In this document: piece by piece, positions 1-8,502 of the stretch
Numbering within the stretch: the stretch's first letter is position 1
How the letters are laid out: every line of letters starts with the position of its first letter
NCBI GenBank assembly: GCA_044226395.1
Contig: JBGAHD010000001.1
Coordinates: 620,001-684,000, forward strand
Source: JBGAHD01 sp044226395
GTDB lineage: Bacteria; Pseudomonadota; Gammaproteobacteria; Xanthomonadales; Ahniellaceae
DNA: 64,000 bases
Reading direction: 5' to 3'
The notes under the pieces: generated by a model
Seen by the model: only the letters and a program-made list of their open reading frames with translations
Database searches by the model: none
Told to the model about the DNA's origin: nothing
Position numbers and translations under genes: made by a program

Positions 1-99
1 GTGCTCGCACACGAGCACCAGCCCGCTTCGCGCGCGCGGGTTGACGACGACCACGGGGTCGTTGAAGCTCGCGCACATTGGGAGTTGAACAGCTGCCAT
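1..99 (-). CDS. N-formylglutamate amidohydrolase family protein, N-terminal fragment
   Basis: Reading the minus strand from an ATG at 99 gives 33 codons running off the window: MAAVQLPMCASFNDPVVVV, then NPRARSGLVLVCEH. The pattern PV-x-V-x-NP...LVLVCEH matches the N-terminus of predicted N-formylglutamate amidohydrolases (COG3931 type), zinc enzymes that hydrolyse N-formylglutamate or related amides. A GGGGAGGG Shine-Dalgarno lies just upstream of the ATG. The gene is divergent from the RpiR regulator at 216, which may control it. Only about a tenth of the protein is present, so the family call rests on a short stretch. Confidence 0.6.
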   Translation of the reverse strand, partial: MAAVQLPMCASFNDPVVVVNPRARSGLVLVCEH

Positions 100-120
100 G
101 TGAGCCCTCCCCAGGGCACA

Positions 121-136
121 TGTAACGTGAATTACA
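121..136. promoter_or_regulatory. Candidate RpiR-type operator, inverted repeat TGTAA-N6-TTACA
   Basis: The divergent intergenic region holds the perfect inverted repeat TGTAACGTGAATTACA. It resembles RpiR-family sites such as the HexR site (TGTAAT...ATTACA), though with one extra spacer base. It lies between the divergent N-formylglutamate amidohydrolase and RpiR genes, where autoregulation would act. A second loose copy (TGTAAAACGT) follows near 161. Inference only. Confidence 0.4.
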
Positions 137-215
137 AACGCAGCGTTCGAAATCGACGGTGTAAAACGTATAACGTCTTGCGACATGCGTCAATGCGCGC
201 GACGGGGGAGGATCG

Positions 216-1085
216 ATGAAACCGACGGCAGCCGAGCGCCTGCGTACCGGCATGGACAAGTTCCCCGCCACCGAGCGTCGCGTGGCGCATCAACTTTTGG
301 CCGAATATCCCTTGGCCGGCCTGCGCAGCGCCTCGGACTTGGCGCGCGGCGTCGGCGTGAGCGTGCCAACCGTGACGCGGCTGGTCTCGCGCCTGGGCTA
401 CTCGACGTATCAGGAATTTCAGAACACGCTGCGGGAGGAATTGGCCGCGCAGTTGTCCTCGCCCTTAGCTAAGCAACCGCATCGCCCCGCCGGCGATGAG
501 CGCGGCGCGTCCTCGCCGATCGCGCGTTTCGCCCAGGCGGCGGCCGACAATCTGCAAGAGACCTTCGCCAACCTGCCCCAGGCCGAGTTTCGCCGCGTCG
601 CCGAGCTGCTGGCCGACAAGGGCCTGCGCATACATCTGGTGGGCGGGCGCTTCACCGATGCGCTGGCGCGTTACGTGGCGGCGCATCTGCGCATCCTGCG
701 CCCGGGCGTCAATCATCTGCAGGATCAGGAATCGAACTGGCACGATCAATTGCTCGACATGGGCAAGCGCGACGTGCTGGTGATCTTCGACATTCGTCGT
801 TATCAGGACAGTCTCTCGCGCCTGGCCCAAGCGGCGGCGGCAAGACAGGTCAAGATCGTGCTGCTGACCGATCAATGGCTGTCGCCGATCGCGCGCGTGG
901 CAACGCGCGTGTTGTCCGCGCGCGTGGAAGTGCCGTCGATGTGGGATTCGAACCTCGCGTTGATGGCCTTGTCCGAAGCCTTGCTCGCCGAGGCCACGCG
1001 CCTGGGCTGGGATGGCAGTCGTCGACGCATCGCGGAGCTGGAATCGTTGCGCAAATCGATCCTCGCGCCGCGCGCCGACTCGTAG
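216..1085 (+). CDS. MurR/RpiR family transcriptional regulator
   Basis: 289 aa. Residues 1-77 form the RpiR helix-turn-helix (FPATERRVAHQLL...SASDLARGVGVSVPTVTRLVSRLGY). Roughly residues 125-255 form a SIS sugar-phosphate-binding domain (LVGGRFTDALARYVAAHLRI...KRDVLVIFDIRRY). Such proteins usually bind DNA as dimers and sense a phosphosugar, though divergent members act on amino-acid catabolism genes. A GGGGGAGG site lies just before the ATG. The ligand cannot be read from sequence; the divergent N-formylglutamate amidohydrolase suggests a catabolic target. Confidence 0.85.
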   Translation: MKPTAAERLRTGMDKFPATERRVAHQLLAEYPLAGLRSASDLARGVGVSVPTVTRLVSRLGYSTYQEFQNTLREELAAQLSSPLAKQPHRPAGDERGASSPIARFAQAAADNLQETFANLPQAEFRRVAELLADKGLRIHLVGGRFTDALARYVAAHLRILRPGVNHLQDQESNWHDQLLDMGKRDVLVIFDIRRYQDSLSRLAQAAAARQVKIVLLTDQWLSPIARVATRVLSARVEVPSMWDSNLALMALSEALLAEATRLGWDGSRRRIAELESLRKSILAPRADS

Positions 1086-1224
1086 GCGTGGCCGCGCGAA
1101 TCCGACAAGTCGGCCAGCACGGCCAAGCCTCGCGGCGCGCGCAAGCGCGCGCGTTGAATCGCGTTCAAATCGGCTTGCGAAGCTTTCACTGGTCGTTGTG
1201 GGTGCGCGCGGCTAGGCTCGCGCC

Positions 1225-1551
1225 ATGACTGCCAAGACCCTACCGACCGTCGTCAACCTGATCACGCGCGCCGCGACCCTGCCCGAGACGTGGCGATCGA
1301 GCGTGCTCGCGCCCCTGGGCGCCAGTCGCTTCAAGCTGCTGCGCATGGATGCCGCCGCCTATCCCGCGGAGACGCACGACTACGATGAAGCCCTGCTCGT
1401 GGTCGACGGCGAAATGCGCCTGACCCTGGACGCGGGCGAGATGATCGTGCGCGCCGGCGAAGTGGTGATCATGCCGGCCGGCGTGCCGCACGCGGTCGCG
1501 CCCGGCAGTCGCGGCACTTTGGTGATCATCGATCCCGCCAACGCGGCGTAG
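1225..1551 (+). CDS. Small cupin-domain protein
   Basis: 108 aa, a single cupin fold. The first cupin motif appears as ETHDYDEALLVVDGEMRLTLD and the second as AGEVVIMPAGVPHAV, giving candidate metal ligands His, Asp/Glu and His. No signal peptide, so cytoplasmic. Stand-alone cupins of this size include small dioxygenase-like and sugar-binding proteins, and the substrate cannot be inferred. It lies 43 bp before the SET-domain gene on the same strand and may be cotranscribed with it. Confidence 0.75.
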   Translation: MTAKTLPTVVNLITRAATLPETWRSSVLAPLGASRFKLLRMDAAAYPAETHDYDEALLVVDGEMRLTLDAGEMIVRAGEVVIMPAGVPHAVAPGSRGTLVIIDPANAA

Positions 1552-1594
1552 TCCGCGCGCTACACTGCGCGCCCCTGCCCTCGACGCCTTCCGC

Positions 1595-2065
1595 ATGGCC
1601 GCGCGCTTCGTCGTTCGTCATTCTCCGATTCATGGCCGCGGCGTGTTCGCGACCACGCGCATTCCGGCCGGCACGCGCTTGATCGAATATCGCGGCGCGC
1701 GCATCGACAACGCGCGCGCCGCCGCGCTCGATGCCGATCTCACGCGCGCCGGGCAGACTTATCTGCTGCGCGTCAACGACGAGTGCTTGATCGACGGCCA
1801 GATCGGCGGCAATTCCGCGCGTTTCATCAATCACGGCTGCGCGCCCAATTGCGAGGCGGTGATTTACGTCAACATCGACGGCATCGCCGAGCGCGACAAG
1901 GTCTGGATCGAAACCCTGCGCGCCATCCGGCCGGGCGAGGAACTGACCTTCGACTACGACATCCGTCTCGCGGTGAAGCACACGGCGCGGCTCAAGCGCA
2001 TCTGGGCGTGTCACTGCGGCGCGCCGACGTGTCGCGGCACGATGCTCACCGACGACTCACGGTAA
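1595..2065 (+). CDS. SET domain-containing protein-lysine methyltransferase
   Basis: 156 aa, essentially one SET domain. Seen: HSPIHGRGVFATTRIPAGTRLIEY at the start, the S-adenosylmethionine/pseudoknot motif ARFINHGCAPNC, GEELTFDYD, and a post-SET-like CHCGAPTCRGTM that would complete a Zn-binding cluster. SET enzymes methylate lysine. Bacterial copies are scattered, and their substrates are mostly unknown (ribosomal or nucleoid proteins are suggested). The catalytic NHxxxPNC and YD elements are intact. Its 3' end overlaps the convergent DDAH-like gene by 9 bp. Confidence 0.85.
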   Translation: MAARFVVRHSPIHGRGVFATTRIPAGTRLIEYRGARIDNARAAALDADLTRAGQTYLLRVNDECLIDGQIGGNSARFINHGCAPNCEAVIYVNIDGIAERDKVWIETLRAIRPGEELTFDYDIRLAVKHTARLKRIWACHCGAPTCRGTMLTDDSR

Positions 2066-2830
2066 CGGCAGGCTCAGGCACGTGAGACCGGCTTCGGCCT
2101 TGCCGAACTCCGAGATGTCGACCGCGAACACGCGATAGCCTTCGCGATCGGCGAAACGCTTCACGCGCTCGGCGGTAATGGGAAAGGCCGCGTTGACGAT
2201 GAGGTCGTCGCCCAGCCGCAGCACATTCGCGGCGAAAGGTTCGGCGGGATCGATCGCGAATTGGCGCGGCAAGCGCAAGGCCGAAGGATCGACCCAGGCG
2301 GGATTGAACAGCAAGGTCTCGTCATCGAGCGCGGTGCACGCGGTTTTCAGATGCAGGCTGGCGCCCAACGGGACGACGTGCACGACATAGCCGTGCGGTG
2401 CAAACGCGTCGCGCAGTTGGTTCGCGGCTTCGAGATTGGTGCGGGTCGACAGGCCGACGTAAAGCACTCGCCCGATGCGCAGCACATCGCCGCCGTCGAG
2501 CAGCGCCGGTTCGCGCAACGCGATCATGGGGCGTGACGGGGCCAGGACTTCGCGCAAAGCCTCAGGTTCATCGCGACGCGACACCGCGCCCGAACGTCCA
2601 AGCACGGCGACTTCCGCCACGACCACGGCCGCGTCTTCGACGAACACCGAATCGGGCTTTTCTTCCCATGCGGGCAGCACATGAACCGAGGCACCGGTCT
2701 TGGCCAAGGTCTCGCAATAGCGGACGTGTTGCGCGAGCAAGGTGTCATGCGCGATGGCTTGTCGCGCGATGAAGGTCAGCTCGGCTCGATCGCAGAGGCT
2801 GCGCGCGGGCAATCGCGTGAGAATATGCAT
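2057..2830 (-). CDS. Dimethylarginine dimethylaminohydrolase (DDAH) family protein
   Basis: 257 aa from the ATG at 2830, close to the length of Pseudomonas DDAH; the open frame extends further upstream but without homology-like sequence. Guanidino-group-modifying fold: VFVEDAAVV (residues 62-70), LLDGGDVLRIG (110-120), catalytic His in SLHLKTAC (H160) and C-terminal catalytic Cys in GLTCLSL (C251). The enzyme class hydrolyses methylated arginines to citrulline plus methylamines. Related amidinohydrolases cannot be excluded. Cytoplasmic. Convergent with the SET gene. Confidence 0.8.
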   Translation of the reverse strand: MHILTRLPARSLCDRAELTFIARQAIAHDTLLAQHVRYCETLAKTGASVHVLPAWEEKPDSVFVEDAAVVVAEVAVLGRSGAVSRRDEPEALREVLAPSRPMIALREPALLDGGDVLRIGRVLYVGLSTRTNLEAANQLRDAFAPHGYVVHVVPLGASLHLKTACTALDDETLLFNPAWVDPSALRLPRQFAIDPAEPFAANVLRLGDDLIVNAAFPITAERVKRFADREGYRVFAVDISEFGKAEAGLTCLSLPLP

Positions 2831-2876
2831 GGCGGAAGCGTAACGCGCGTGATGACGATCGCGCGAGCCCCGTCGA

Positions 2877-4325
2877 TCAACAGCCCGCGTTCTCGAAGCC
2901 GTCGCACAAGTAACGATCGCTGGTGCCGACTTCATAGGCGCCGATATCGAAGCCCGCGCCAATCGGTCGCGATTGCCCGCGATAGTCGTTGGGCACCAAA
3001 GCGCCAACCGCTTGCCCCGTGTTGAGCGCCGGACTGTTCGCGCCGATCATCAGCGGCGTCGCGCCAGTGATCGCCGTGTACAGCGGGTCACCGACGAGAC
3101 TGTTGTCCGCATGCCCCGTCAGCGCTAGGAACTGTGTCTGCCATTGCGCGAACGTCACTGGCGTCGAGAAGAAGTCACTCGAAACAAAACGCGGCACGCC
3201 ATCGCCGGTGTAGTACAGGTTCCGCGCGACGACAAGACTCGTGTAGTCGCTCATCGCATCGCTACCGATCTTGAACACGGGCCGCGCCGACGAGCCATAG
3301 ACGATGTTGTTGACGAAGGTGTATTGCAGCCCGCGCTGGCCAATCTCGGATTCGTTCGACAACAAGATCGACCCGTGCAGATTCTGCCCTGTGTTGTAAC
3401 AGGCATTGTTGTAGAAACGCGCGTTGAACGACGACGAGACCGCGAGGCACGACCACGCGGTGTCGATCACCACATTGTTGCGCACCAGGCCGTCGTAGGA
3501 TTCGTAGTCGCCGTCGAGCAGGCGATCGGCGTCGGTGGATTGACCGAGCATCAAGGCGTGACCGGCATTGGCGCCGCCGATGTGCACGAGCAGATTGCTT
3601 TCGAAGAGTGCGTCGCGCGCATTGCCCTTGGCGTAGACGCCGATATCGGGCACGTCGTGGATGTAGTTGCCCGCCACGCGCAGGCGGTCGCCGCCGACCA
3701 TGTCGATGCCCTGGGCATTGGTGCTGGGCACCACGAGCGCGCTGTCTTGCCAGATCTCGTTGTCGAGAATCTCGACGTCATTGGCCGTGCGCACCAGCTT
3801 GACCACGTCGGCCTTGGCGCAACACAGCCGATTGCCGATCAGGCGCACACGCGGCGTGTCGATCTTGATCGCATTGCCATCGCCACCGCCGTTGGCGCTG
3901 CCTTCGATGCGCAGGCCACGAATCTCCCAATACATCGGTCGGCAATCGACATTACCGTTGTCGTCGCCGATCGTGCCCTCGTCGCAATCGTCGTGATAGA
4001 CGTAGACCGTCGGGCCCACTCCGGTGCTGCGCAAGACCGGCGCTTCGCCGGCGAAGGCGCGCAATACAATCCAGGCATTGGCGCCGCCAGGCCGACTGAT
4101 GATGACGTTCTCGGTGTACGTGCCGGCGCGCACTTCTATCGCATCGCCGGGGTTCGCGCGACCGACGGCGAAGGCGATGTCACGCCAGGGCGCGCCCGTG
4201 CTCGTGCCGGCATTGGCGTTGTTGCCAGTGGTGGCGACGTTGTACGTCGCCGCCTTCGCGACGCCAGCGCCGAGCGCCAGCATCGCGAAGGCGAGTCGCG
4301 CGGCGACCGAGACCTTCGACCTCAT
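2877..4325 (-). CDS. Secreted right-handed parallel beta-helix protein with choice-of-anchor-Q-like end and DGFE tail
   Basis: 482 aa. A signal peptide (MRSKVSVAARLAFAMLALGA, cleavage near AKA-A) is followed by a parallel beta-helix (GDAIEVRAGTYTENVIISRP; repeated N-rich turns such as VRNNVVIDTAW, FVNNIVYG) and a C-terminal NDYRGQSRPIGAGFDIGAYE segment typical of choice-of-anchor Q proteins. These folds are common in pectate-lyase-like carbohydrate-active or surface proteins; no catalytic set is evident. The chain ends YLCDGFENAGC, placing the DGFE motif at residues 475-478 between two cysteines. Its ATG overlaps the stop of the upstream phosphoesterase gene (ATGA), so the two are probably translationally coupled. 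Confidence 0.75.
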   Translation of the reverse strand: MRSKVSVAARLAFAMLALGAGVAKAATYNVATTGNNANAGTSTGAPWRDIAFAVGRANPGDAIEVRAGTYTENVIISRPGGANAWIVLRAFAGEAPVLRSTGVGPTVYVYHDDCDEGTIGDDNGNVDCRPMYWEIRGLRIEGSANGGGDGNAIKIDTPRVRLIGNRLCCAKADVVKLVRTANDVEILDNEIWQDSALVVPSTNAQGIDMVGGDRLRVAGNYIHDVPDIGVYAKGNARDALFESNLLVHIGGANAGHALMLGQSTDADRLLDGDYESYDGLVRNNVVIDTAWSCLAVSSSFNARFYNNACYNTGQNLHGSILLSNESEIGQRGLQYTFVNNIVYGSSARPVFKIGSDAMSDYTSLVVARNLYYTGDGVPRFVSSDFFSTPVTFAQWQTQFLALTGHADNSLVGDPLYTAITGATPLMIGANSPALNTGQAVGALVPNDYRGQSRPIGAGFDIGAYEVGTSDRYLCDGFENAGC

Positions 4326-5539
4326 CGCGAGTAGGTATCGAGCAAGGTGCCGTCGGCCCCGATGCTCTTGAGCGTCACCTGCGCGCCATTGATGTCGATG
4401 CGCAAATACTGGAAGGTCGAATTGCGGTAGGCCATCAAGGGGCTTTCGGAATTGAACCCGTGCAAGGCCGAGCCACCGCCGCCCGTGATGGTGTAGACCG
4501 TTCCGTTGGCATCGTCACGCACGCCGTTCGGAAACGTCGCCGAGGCGAAGATCGGCCAGGTCCGCTCGTACACGTGGTTGTGGCCCGAGATCACCAGCTT
4601 CACCCGATACTGCGAGAACAGTTTCGACAGGGCCGGCCACGACACATTGCCCTGATGCCCGTCCGACGTGGTGAACAGCGGCGCGTGCAACAGCACGATG
4701 AGATTGTCGATGCCCGGTTGCGACGCGGCGGCCGCGAGATCCGCGCGCAGCCAGTGCAGTTGATGGATGCGGTAGTAGTCGTCGTAGTCCTGCTCGTTGC
4801 CCGAGCAGTTGTTGCACACCTGCAGATCGTCGTAGTCGCTGTTGAGGCGCATCACGGCGAAGTGCGTGTTGTGGTAGTTGAAGCTGTAATACATGAAGGT
4901 CGGATAGACCTCGCTGCTCGACAACGAGCACGCCAGCGTATTGAACTGCGTGTTGGTGTATTGCGCCGAGTGCAGGGTCGAGTAGTACGGCTGCTGCGTA
5001 TGGTTGGGCACCAGCGCCGTCGGGTCGAACACCGAGCAGAACCCCTGCCCCGAAGGATCCGGGTACCACTGATCGTTCCAGTTGTCGTCGTGATTGCCCA
5101 CGACCGGGAAGAACGACACGGGCAAGCCCGGCGGCGCGGGCTTGTTCTGCAGCGGCGCGATGATTTCCTTGAAGCTGCCGCGCGAAGCATCGAGCGGACA
5201 GGTGCCGCGACTGACCCAATTGGTCGAGGCGTCGTAGCCGGTGATCATGTCGCCGAGGTGAAAGACAAAGGGCGCCTGCTCGGCGACCATCCGCGAGACC
5301 AAGCCGATATGCACGGCATTGCCATCGCAGCCATTGCCCGAGCGGCTGTCGCCGTAGGCGAGGAAGCTGAACTGATTGGTCGTGGGCGCGCCACAGCTCG
5401 TGTTCTCGAAGCCGTCGCAGTGCACGGTGTCGCTGGCCGCGGGCGCGGCGGGCGCTGCGGCGACCGTGGCGTTCGCGGTCAATGACATGGCCAGGACGAT
5501 GCCGATCGCCGCGAAGGACGGGCATGGTGCTTCCAGCAT
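4322..5539 (-). CDS. Secreted calcineurin-like metallophosphoesterase with N-terminal DGFE motif
   Basis: 405 aa from ATG 5539, preceded by AGGAGATTTTC. The signal peptide is about residues 1-30. The mature start holds HCDGFENTSCG (residues 40-50), then a metallophosphoesterase domain with all five signature blocks: YGDSRSG, HLGDMI, VVGNHDDNW, LLHAPLF and ISGHNHVYER. The last resembles purple acid phosphatases and secreted phosphatases with a dinuclear metal site. Likely acts on phosphate esters outside the cytoplasm. It is the first gene of the pair with the beta-helix gene (4-bp overlap). The DGFE motif here follows the signal peptide, unlike the C-terminal position in its partner. Confidence 0.85.
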   Translation of the reverse strand: MLEAPCPSFAAIGIVLAMSLTANATVAAAPAAPAASDTVHCDGFENTSCGAPTTNQFSFLAYGDSRSGNGCDGNAVHIGLVSRMVAEQAPFVFHLGDMITGYDASTNWVSRGTCPLDASRGSFKEIIAPLQNKPAPPGLPVSFFPVVGNHDDNWNDQWYPDPSGQGFCSVFDPTALVPNHTQQPYYSTLHSAQYTNTQFNTLACSLSSSEVYPTFMYYSFNYHNTHFAVMRLNSDYDDLQVCNNCSGNEQDYDDYYRIHQLHWLRADLAAAASQPGIDNLIVLLHAPLFTTSDGHQGNVSWPALSKLFSQYRVKLVISGHNHVYERTWPIFASATFPNGVRDDANGTVYTITGGGGSALHGFNSESPLMAYRNSTFQYLRIDINGAQVTLKSIGADGTLLDTYSR

Positions 5540-6258
5540 GAAAATCTCCTCGTCGATCTCGCCCGACCCCCATGAGCGCGTGAATCGACGCGAACACCGC
5601 GAGCAAGTGCGCGCAGTGTAGTTCTTCATGCCGGCATGGCGAGGACAAGCATCACAAAACGCGGACGTGACGCGCGCCTGCGTCACTGGACGAAAGGGCA
5701 GTCTCGTCTAATTTCGTCCAAGCCCGAGGCGCGAACGCGCCAGAAAAACACAAGCCCATCGGATCGCGTCAGCGGCGCGGCGCCGCTGACATCGACCCGA
5801 CAGGCTTGAGGAGAGAAGAAGACGCGAACGCGGCGACCTGACCCAGCGGATCCGAAGCACATGCAGAGTCAGGACGGCCAACGAGACGAGGGGGGTAAAC
5901 ACGCGGCAGGGGGGGGTCTAGACGCGTGAATCAGCTCGCCTAATTTTCAGCGGTCGAGAATGTGCTCCGGTAACTTGAGCGACGACCGACAGTGTGGTCG
6001 CCGCGTTCGCACAGTCAGATGGCGATGAAGAGCGGGGTTTGCTGTCAGCGTTCGTTCTTCGAGACACACAAAGTCAACATGCGCATCTATCCGGGCCGAT
6101 GGGGCGCACAAAAGATAGAGAGCCGATCGCGAGGTCTTTGGCGCTGAACTGGGCTTCGCGCATCGCTCCCCTGCCCGGCCCTGGCCCCGATGGACCGACT
6201 TGGCTATCGTGCCCGCTCCCGCGGCTCGACCCGCCGCGCACTTTCCCGGAGCGCACGC
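5540..6258. other. Intergenic region without a convincing gene
   Basis: About 720 bp between divergent genes (phosphoesterase on minus, M1 peptidase on plus). Short ORFs here are shadows. It contains a perfect 10-bp-stem hairpin at 5768-5790, a smaller GC-rich inverted repeat (5728-5741), and G-runs near 5890-5920. It should carry both promoters, but I cannot place them reliably. Confidence 0.5.
5768..5790. repeat. Perfect inverted repeat, 10-bp arms with 3-nt loop
   Basis: Arms GTCAGCGGCG and CGCCGCTGAC around CGG. It stands about 230 bp upstream of the phosphoesterase start and is not followed by a T-run on either strand, so it is not a canonical terminator. Regulatory or structural role unknown. 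Confidence 0.5.
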
Positions 6259-8097
6259 ATGCGATTGTGCTGGACCCTGGCCCTGGCCGCCCTGACCGTG
6301 AGCCCCGTGGGCGCGGTCGAGGAACACAGCTACGCGAAACCCGACGAGGTTCGCGTCACCCACCTCCACCTCGACCTGGACACCTCGTTCGAACGGCGCG
6401 AGCTCGCCGGCTTCGTCGACCTCAAGCTCGACTGGCGCTCACCGACCGCGCGCACCCTGGACCTGGACACGCGCGATCTGAGCATCGAGCGCGTGAACTA
6501 TGTCGATGCCGAGGGCCAATGGCATGGCGCGCGCTACACACTGGCGCCGCGCGATCCGGCCTTCGGCTCGCGACTGTCGATTCCCCTGCCGATTCAAGCG
6601 GCGCACGTGCGCGTGTACTACCACACCTCGCCCAAAGCTTCGGGTCTGCAATGGCTGACGCCCGAGCAGACCCTGGGCAAGCAGCACCCGTTTCTGTTCA
6701 GTCAATCGCAGTCGATCCACGCGCGCTCGTGGGTGCCGCTGCAGGACACGCCGTCGGTGCGCTTCACCTTCGATGCGCGCGTGACCGTGCCCAAGGGCTT
6801 GCGCGCGGTGATGGGCGCGCAGAACGATCCGACCTCGACGGGCGAACCCGGCGGTTTCCGCTTTCGCATGCCGCAGCCGATTCCGTCGTATTTGATGGCG
6901 ATCGCGGTCGGTGATCTGGCCTATCGCGAGATCGGTCCGCGTTCGGCCGTTTACGCCGAGCCCGGCCGCGTCGAAGCCGCCGCGAAGGAGTTCGAGGACA
7001 CCGAGGCCATGATCAAGGCCGCCGAGAACCTCTACGGCCCCTATCGCTGGGAGCGCTATGACATCCTGGTGCTGCCGCCGTCGTTTCCCTTCGGCGGCAT
7101 GGAGAATCCGCGCCTGACCTTCGCGACGCCGACCGTGATCGCAGGCGACAAGAGCCTCGTCGCCCTGGTCGCGCACGAACTCGCGCACTCGTGGTCGGGC
7201 AATCTGGTCACTAATGCCTCGTGGCCGCACTTCTGGTTGAACGAGGGCTTCACGACCTATGTCGAGAACCGCATCGTCGAATCGCTCTACGGCGCCGACG
7301 AAGCGCTGATGCAGGAACGCATCAGCCAGACCGAAGTCATCGAGGAAATGAAAGGCATCCCGGCCGGCGACCAATGGCTGGTGCCCGACATGAAGGGCCG
7401 CGATCCGGACGATGCCTACACCACCGTGCCTTACACCAAGGGCGCGTGGATGCTTCGCACGATCGAGCGTCGCGTCGGTCGCGCGACGTTCGATCCGTTC
7501 CTGCGCGGCTGGTTCGACGATCACGCCTTCCAGAGCGCGACCACCGAGGATTTTCTCGCCTACTTGCAGAAAAACCTGCGCGCCACGCATCCGCAGGCGA
7601 TCAGCGACGAGGAACTGCGCGAGTGGTTGTATGCGCCGGGCATTCCGAAGTCGGCCGAATTGGCCAGCACCGACACGCTCGCGCGCATCGACGCGCGCCG
7701 TCAGGCCTGGCTCGAGGGCAAGACCAGCGCGACCGAACTCGACGGCAAATCCTGGGGCACGCAGCAGTGGTTGTATTTCTTGAACGGCCTGCCGGCGGAC
7801 TTGAGCGCGAAGCGCATGAGCGAACTCGATGAGGTCTATCACCTCACGAGCACCGGCAACAGCGAGATCGCGCACCGCTGGTTCCTGGCCGGCATTCGCG
7901 CCGATTACGCGCCCGTGCGCGAGCCGTTGCGGCAATATCTGATCGGCATCGGTCGACGCAAGCTCATCGTGCCCTTGTACGCGGAACTGGCGAAGACGCC
8001 GACCAACCTCGCCTGGGCGCGCGAGATCTTCGCGATCGCCAAGAGCGGTTATCACCCGCTGACGCAAGGCAGTGTCGCCGCCGCGTTGAAGCTCTGA
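6259..8097 (+). CDS. M1 family metallopeptidase (aminopeptidase, leukotriene-A4-hydrolase-like)
   Basis: 612 aa from ATG 6259, chosen because it begins a signal peptide (MRLCWTLALAALTVSPVGA). M1 hallmarks: substrate-anchoring GGMEN (residues 279-283), zinc motif HELAH (306-310) and third ligand Glu329 in NEGFTTY. The C-terminal helical part resembles the leukotriene-A4-hydrolase C-terminal domain. Expected role: removal of N-terminal residues from peptides in the periplasm or outside. A strong hairpin follows six bases after the stop. All catalytic residues are present. Confidence 0.9.
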   Translation: MRLCWTLALAALTVSPVGAVEEHSYAKPDEVRVTHLHLDLDTSFERRELAGFVDLKLDWRSPTARTLDLDTRDLSIERVNYVDAEGQWHGARYTLAPRDPAFGSRLSIPLPIQAAHVRVYYHTSPKASGLQWLTPEQTLGKQHPFLFSQSQSIHARSWVPLQDTPSVRFTFDARVTVPKGLRAVMGAQNDPTSTGEPGGFRFRMPQPIPSYLMAIAVGDLAYREIGPRSAVYAEPGRVEAAAKEFEDTEAMIKAAENLYGPYRWERYDILVLPPSFPFGGMENPRLTFATPTVIAGDKSLVALVAHELAHSWSGNLVTNASWPHFWLNEGFTTYVENRIVESLYGADEALMQERISQTEVIEEMKGIPAGDQWLVPDMKGRDPDDAYTTVPYTKGAWMLRTIERRVGRATFDPFLRGWFDDHAFQSATTEDFLAYLQKNLRATHPQAISDEELREWLYAPGIPKSAELASTDTLARIDARRQAWLEGKTSATELDGKSWGTQQWLYFLNGLPADLSAKRMSELDEVYHLTSTGNSEIAHRWFLAGIRADYAPVREPLRQYLIGIGRRKLIVPLYAELAKTPTNLAWAREIFAIAKSGYHPLTQGSVAAALKL

Positions 8098-8102
8098 ACG
8101 AT

Positions 8103-8140
8103 CACCGACGGTCGCGACCCCGGTGTCGCGACCGTCGGTG
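8103..8140 (+). terminator. Long perfect hairpin after the M1 peptidase gene
   Basis: Arms of 16 bp, CACCGACGGTCGCGAC and GTCGCGACCGTCGGTG, around CCCGGT, starting six bases after the stop codon. Only TTG follows, so it lacks a U-tract. Probably a transcription-end or mRNA-protecting structure. Confidence 0.65.
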
Positions 8141-8502
8141 TTGCCGCGGTGCTTTCGCGCGCGGCAATTCGATCAATCCAATGCAGCTAGCGTTGAAACG
8201 TCGCACGAAGCTTGTGCGCGCGGAAGCTCGAAATTCCCGCGGCACCATCGCAATTCGCGGCTGAGCGCTAGGCCAGTCGCTTTCCCTCCTAACGATCCGT
8301 TTTTCCGACACTCTACTTCGCGGCGCGAGCACGGTTTCGCCCGTGGCGCCCCCGGCCGGCCGAGTTCTGGGCGCGCAACAAAAGCGTCAACGAATGTGCA
8401 CGACTGACAGTCAGCCCCTGCGATCCCCGCATTGCTGGGTCGGAGGCCGCTTTCCCAGAGGACGACAAACGTCGACCTGGCGAGCCTATCCGGGGGTTTA
8501 TC
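8141..8502. other. Intergenic region upstream of the first paralogue
   Basis: No convincing gene. It holds the element TGACAGTC-N13-CCCGCATTGCTG at 8405-8437, conserved with the second paralogue, and a GGGGGTTT ribosome-binding stretch just before the ATG at 8503. Confidence 0.5.
8405..8437 (+). promoter_or_regulatory. Conserved upstream element, copy 1
   Basis: TGACAGTC and CCCGCATTGCTG separated by 13 bp, 98 bp before the start codon. The second paralogue has TGACAGTC and CCCGCACTGCTG with identical spacing, 96 bp before its ATG, while the bases between are largely different. This suggests a selected regulatory site rather than recent duplication alone. Confidence 0.45.

Noticed and set aside
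5768..5790. Perfect hairpin considered as a terminator
   Set aside because: No gene ends nearby and no T-run follows, so it was listed as an inverted repeat only.
6439..8067. 542-residue minus-strand ORF over the M1 peptidase gene
   Set aside because: The plus-strand gene has intact zinc and substrate motifs; the antisense ORF has no recognisable domain.
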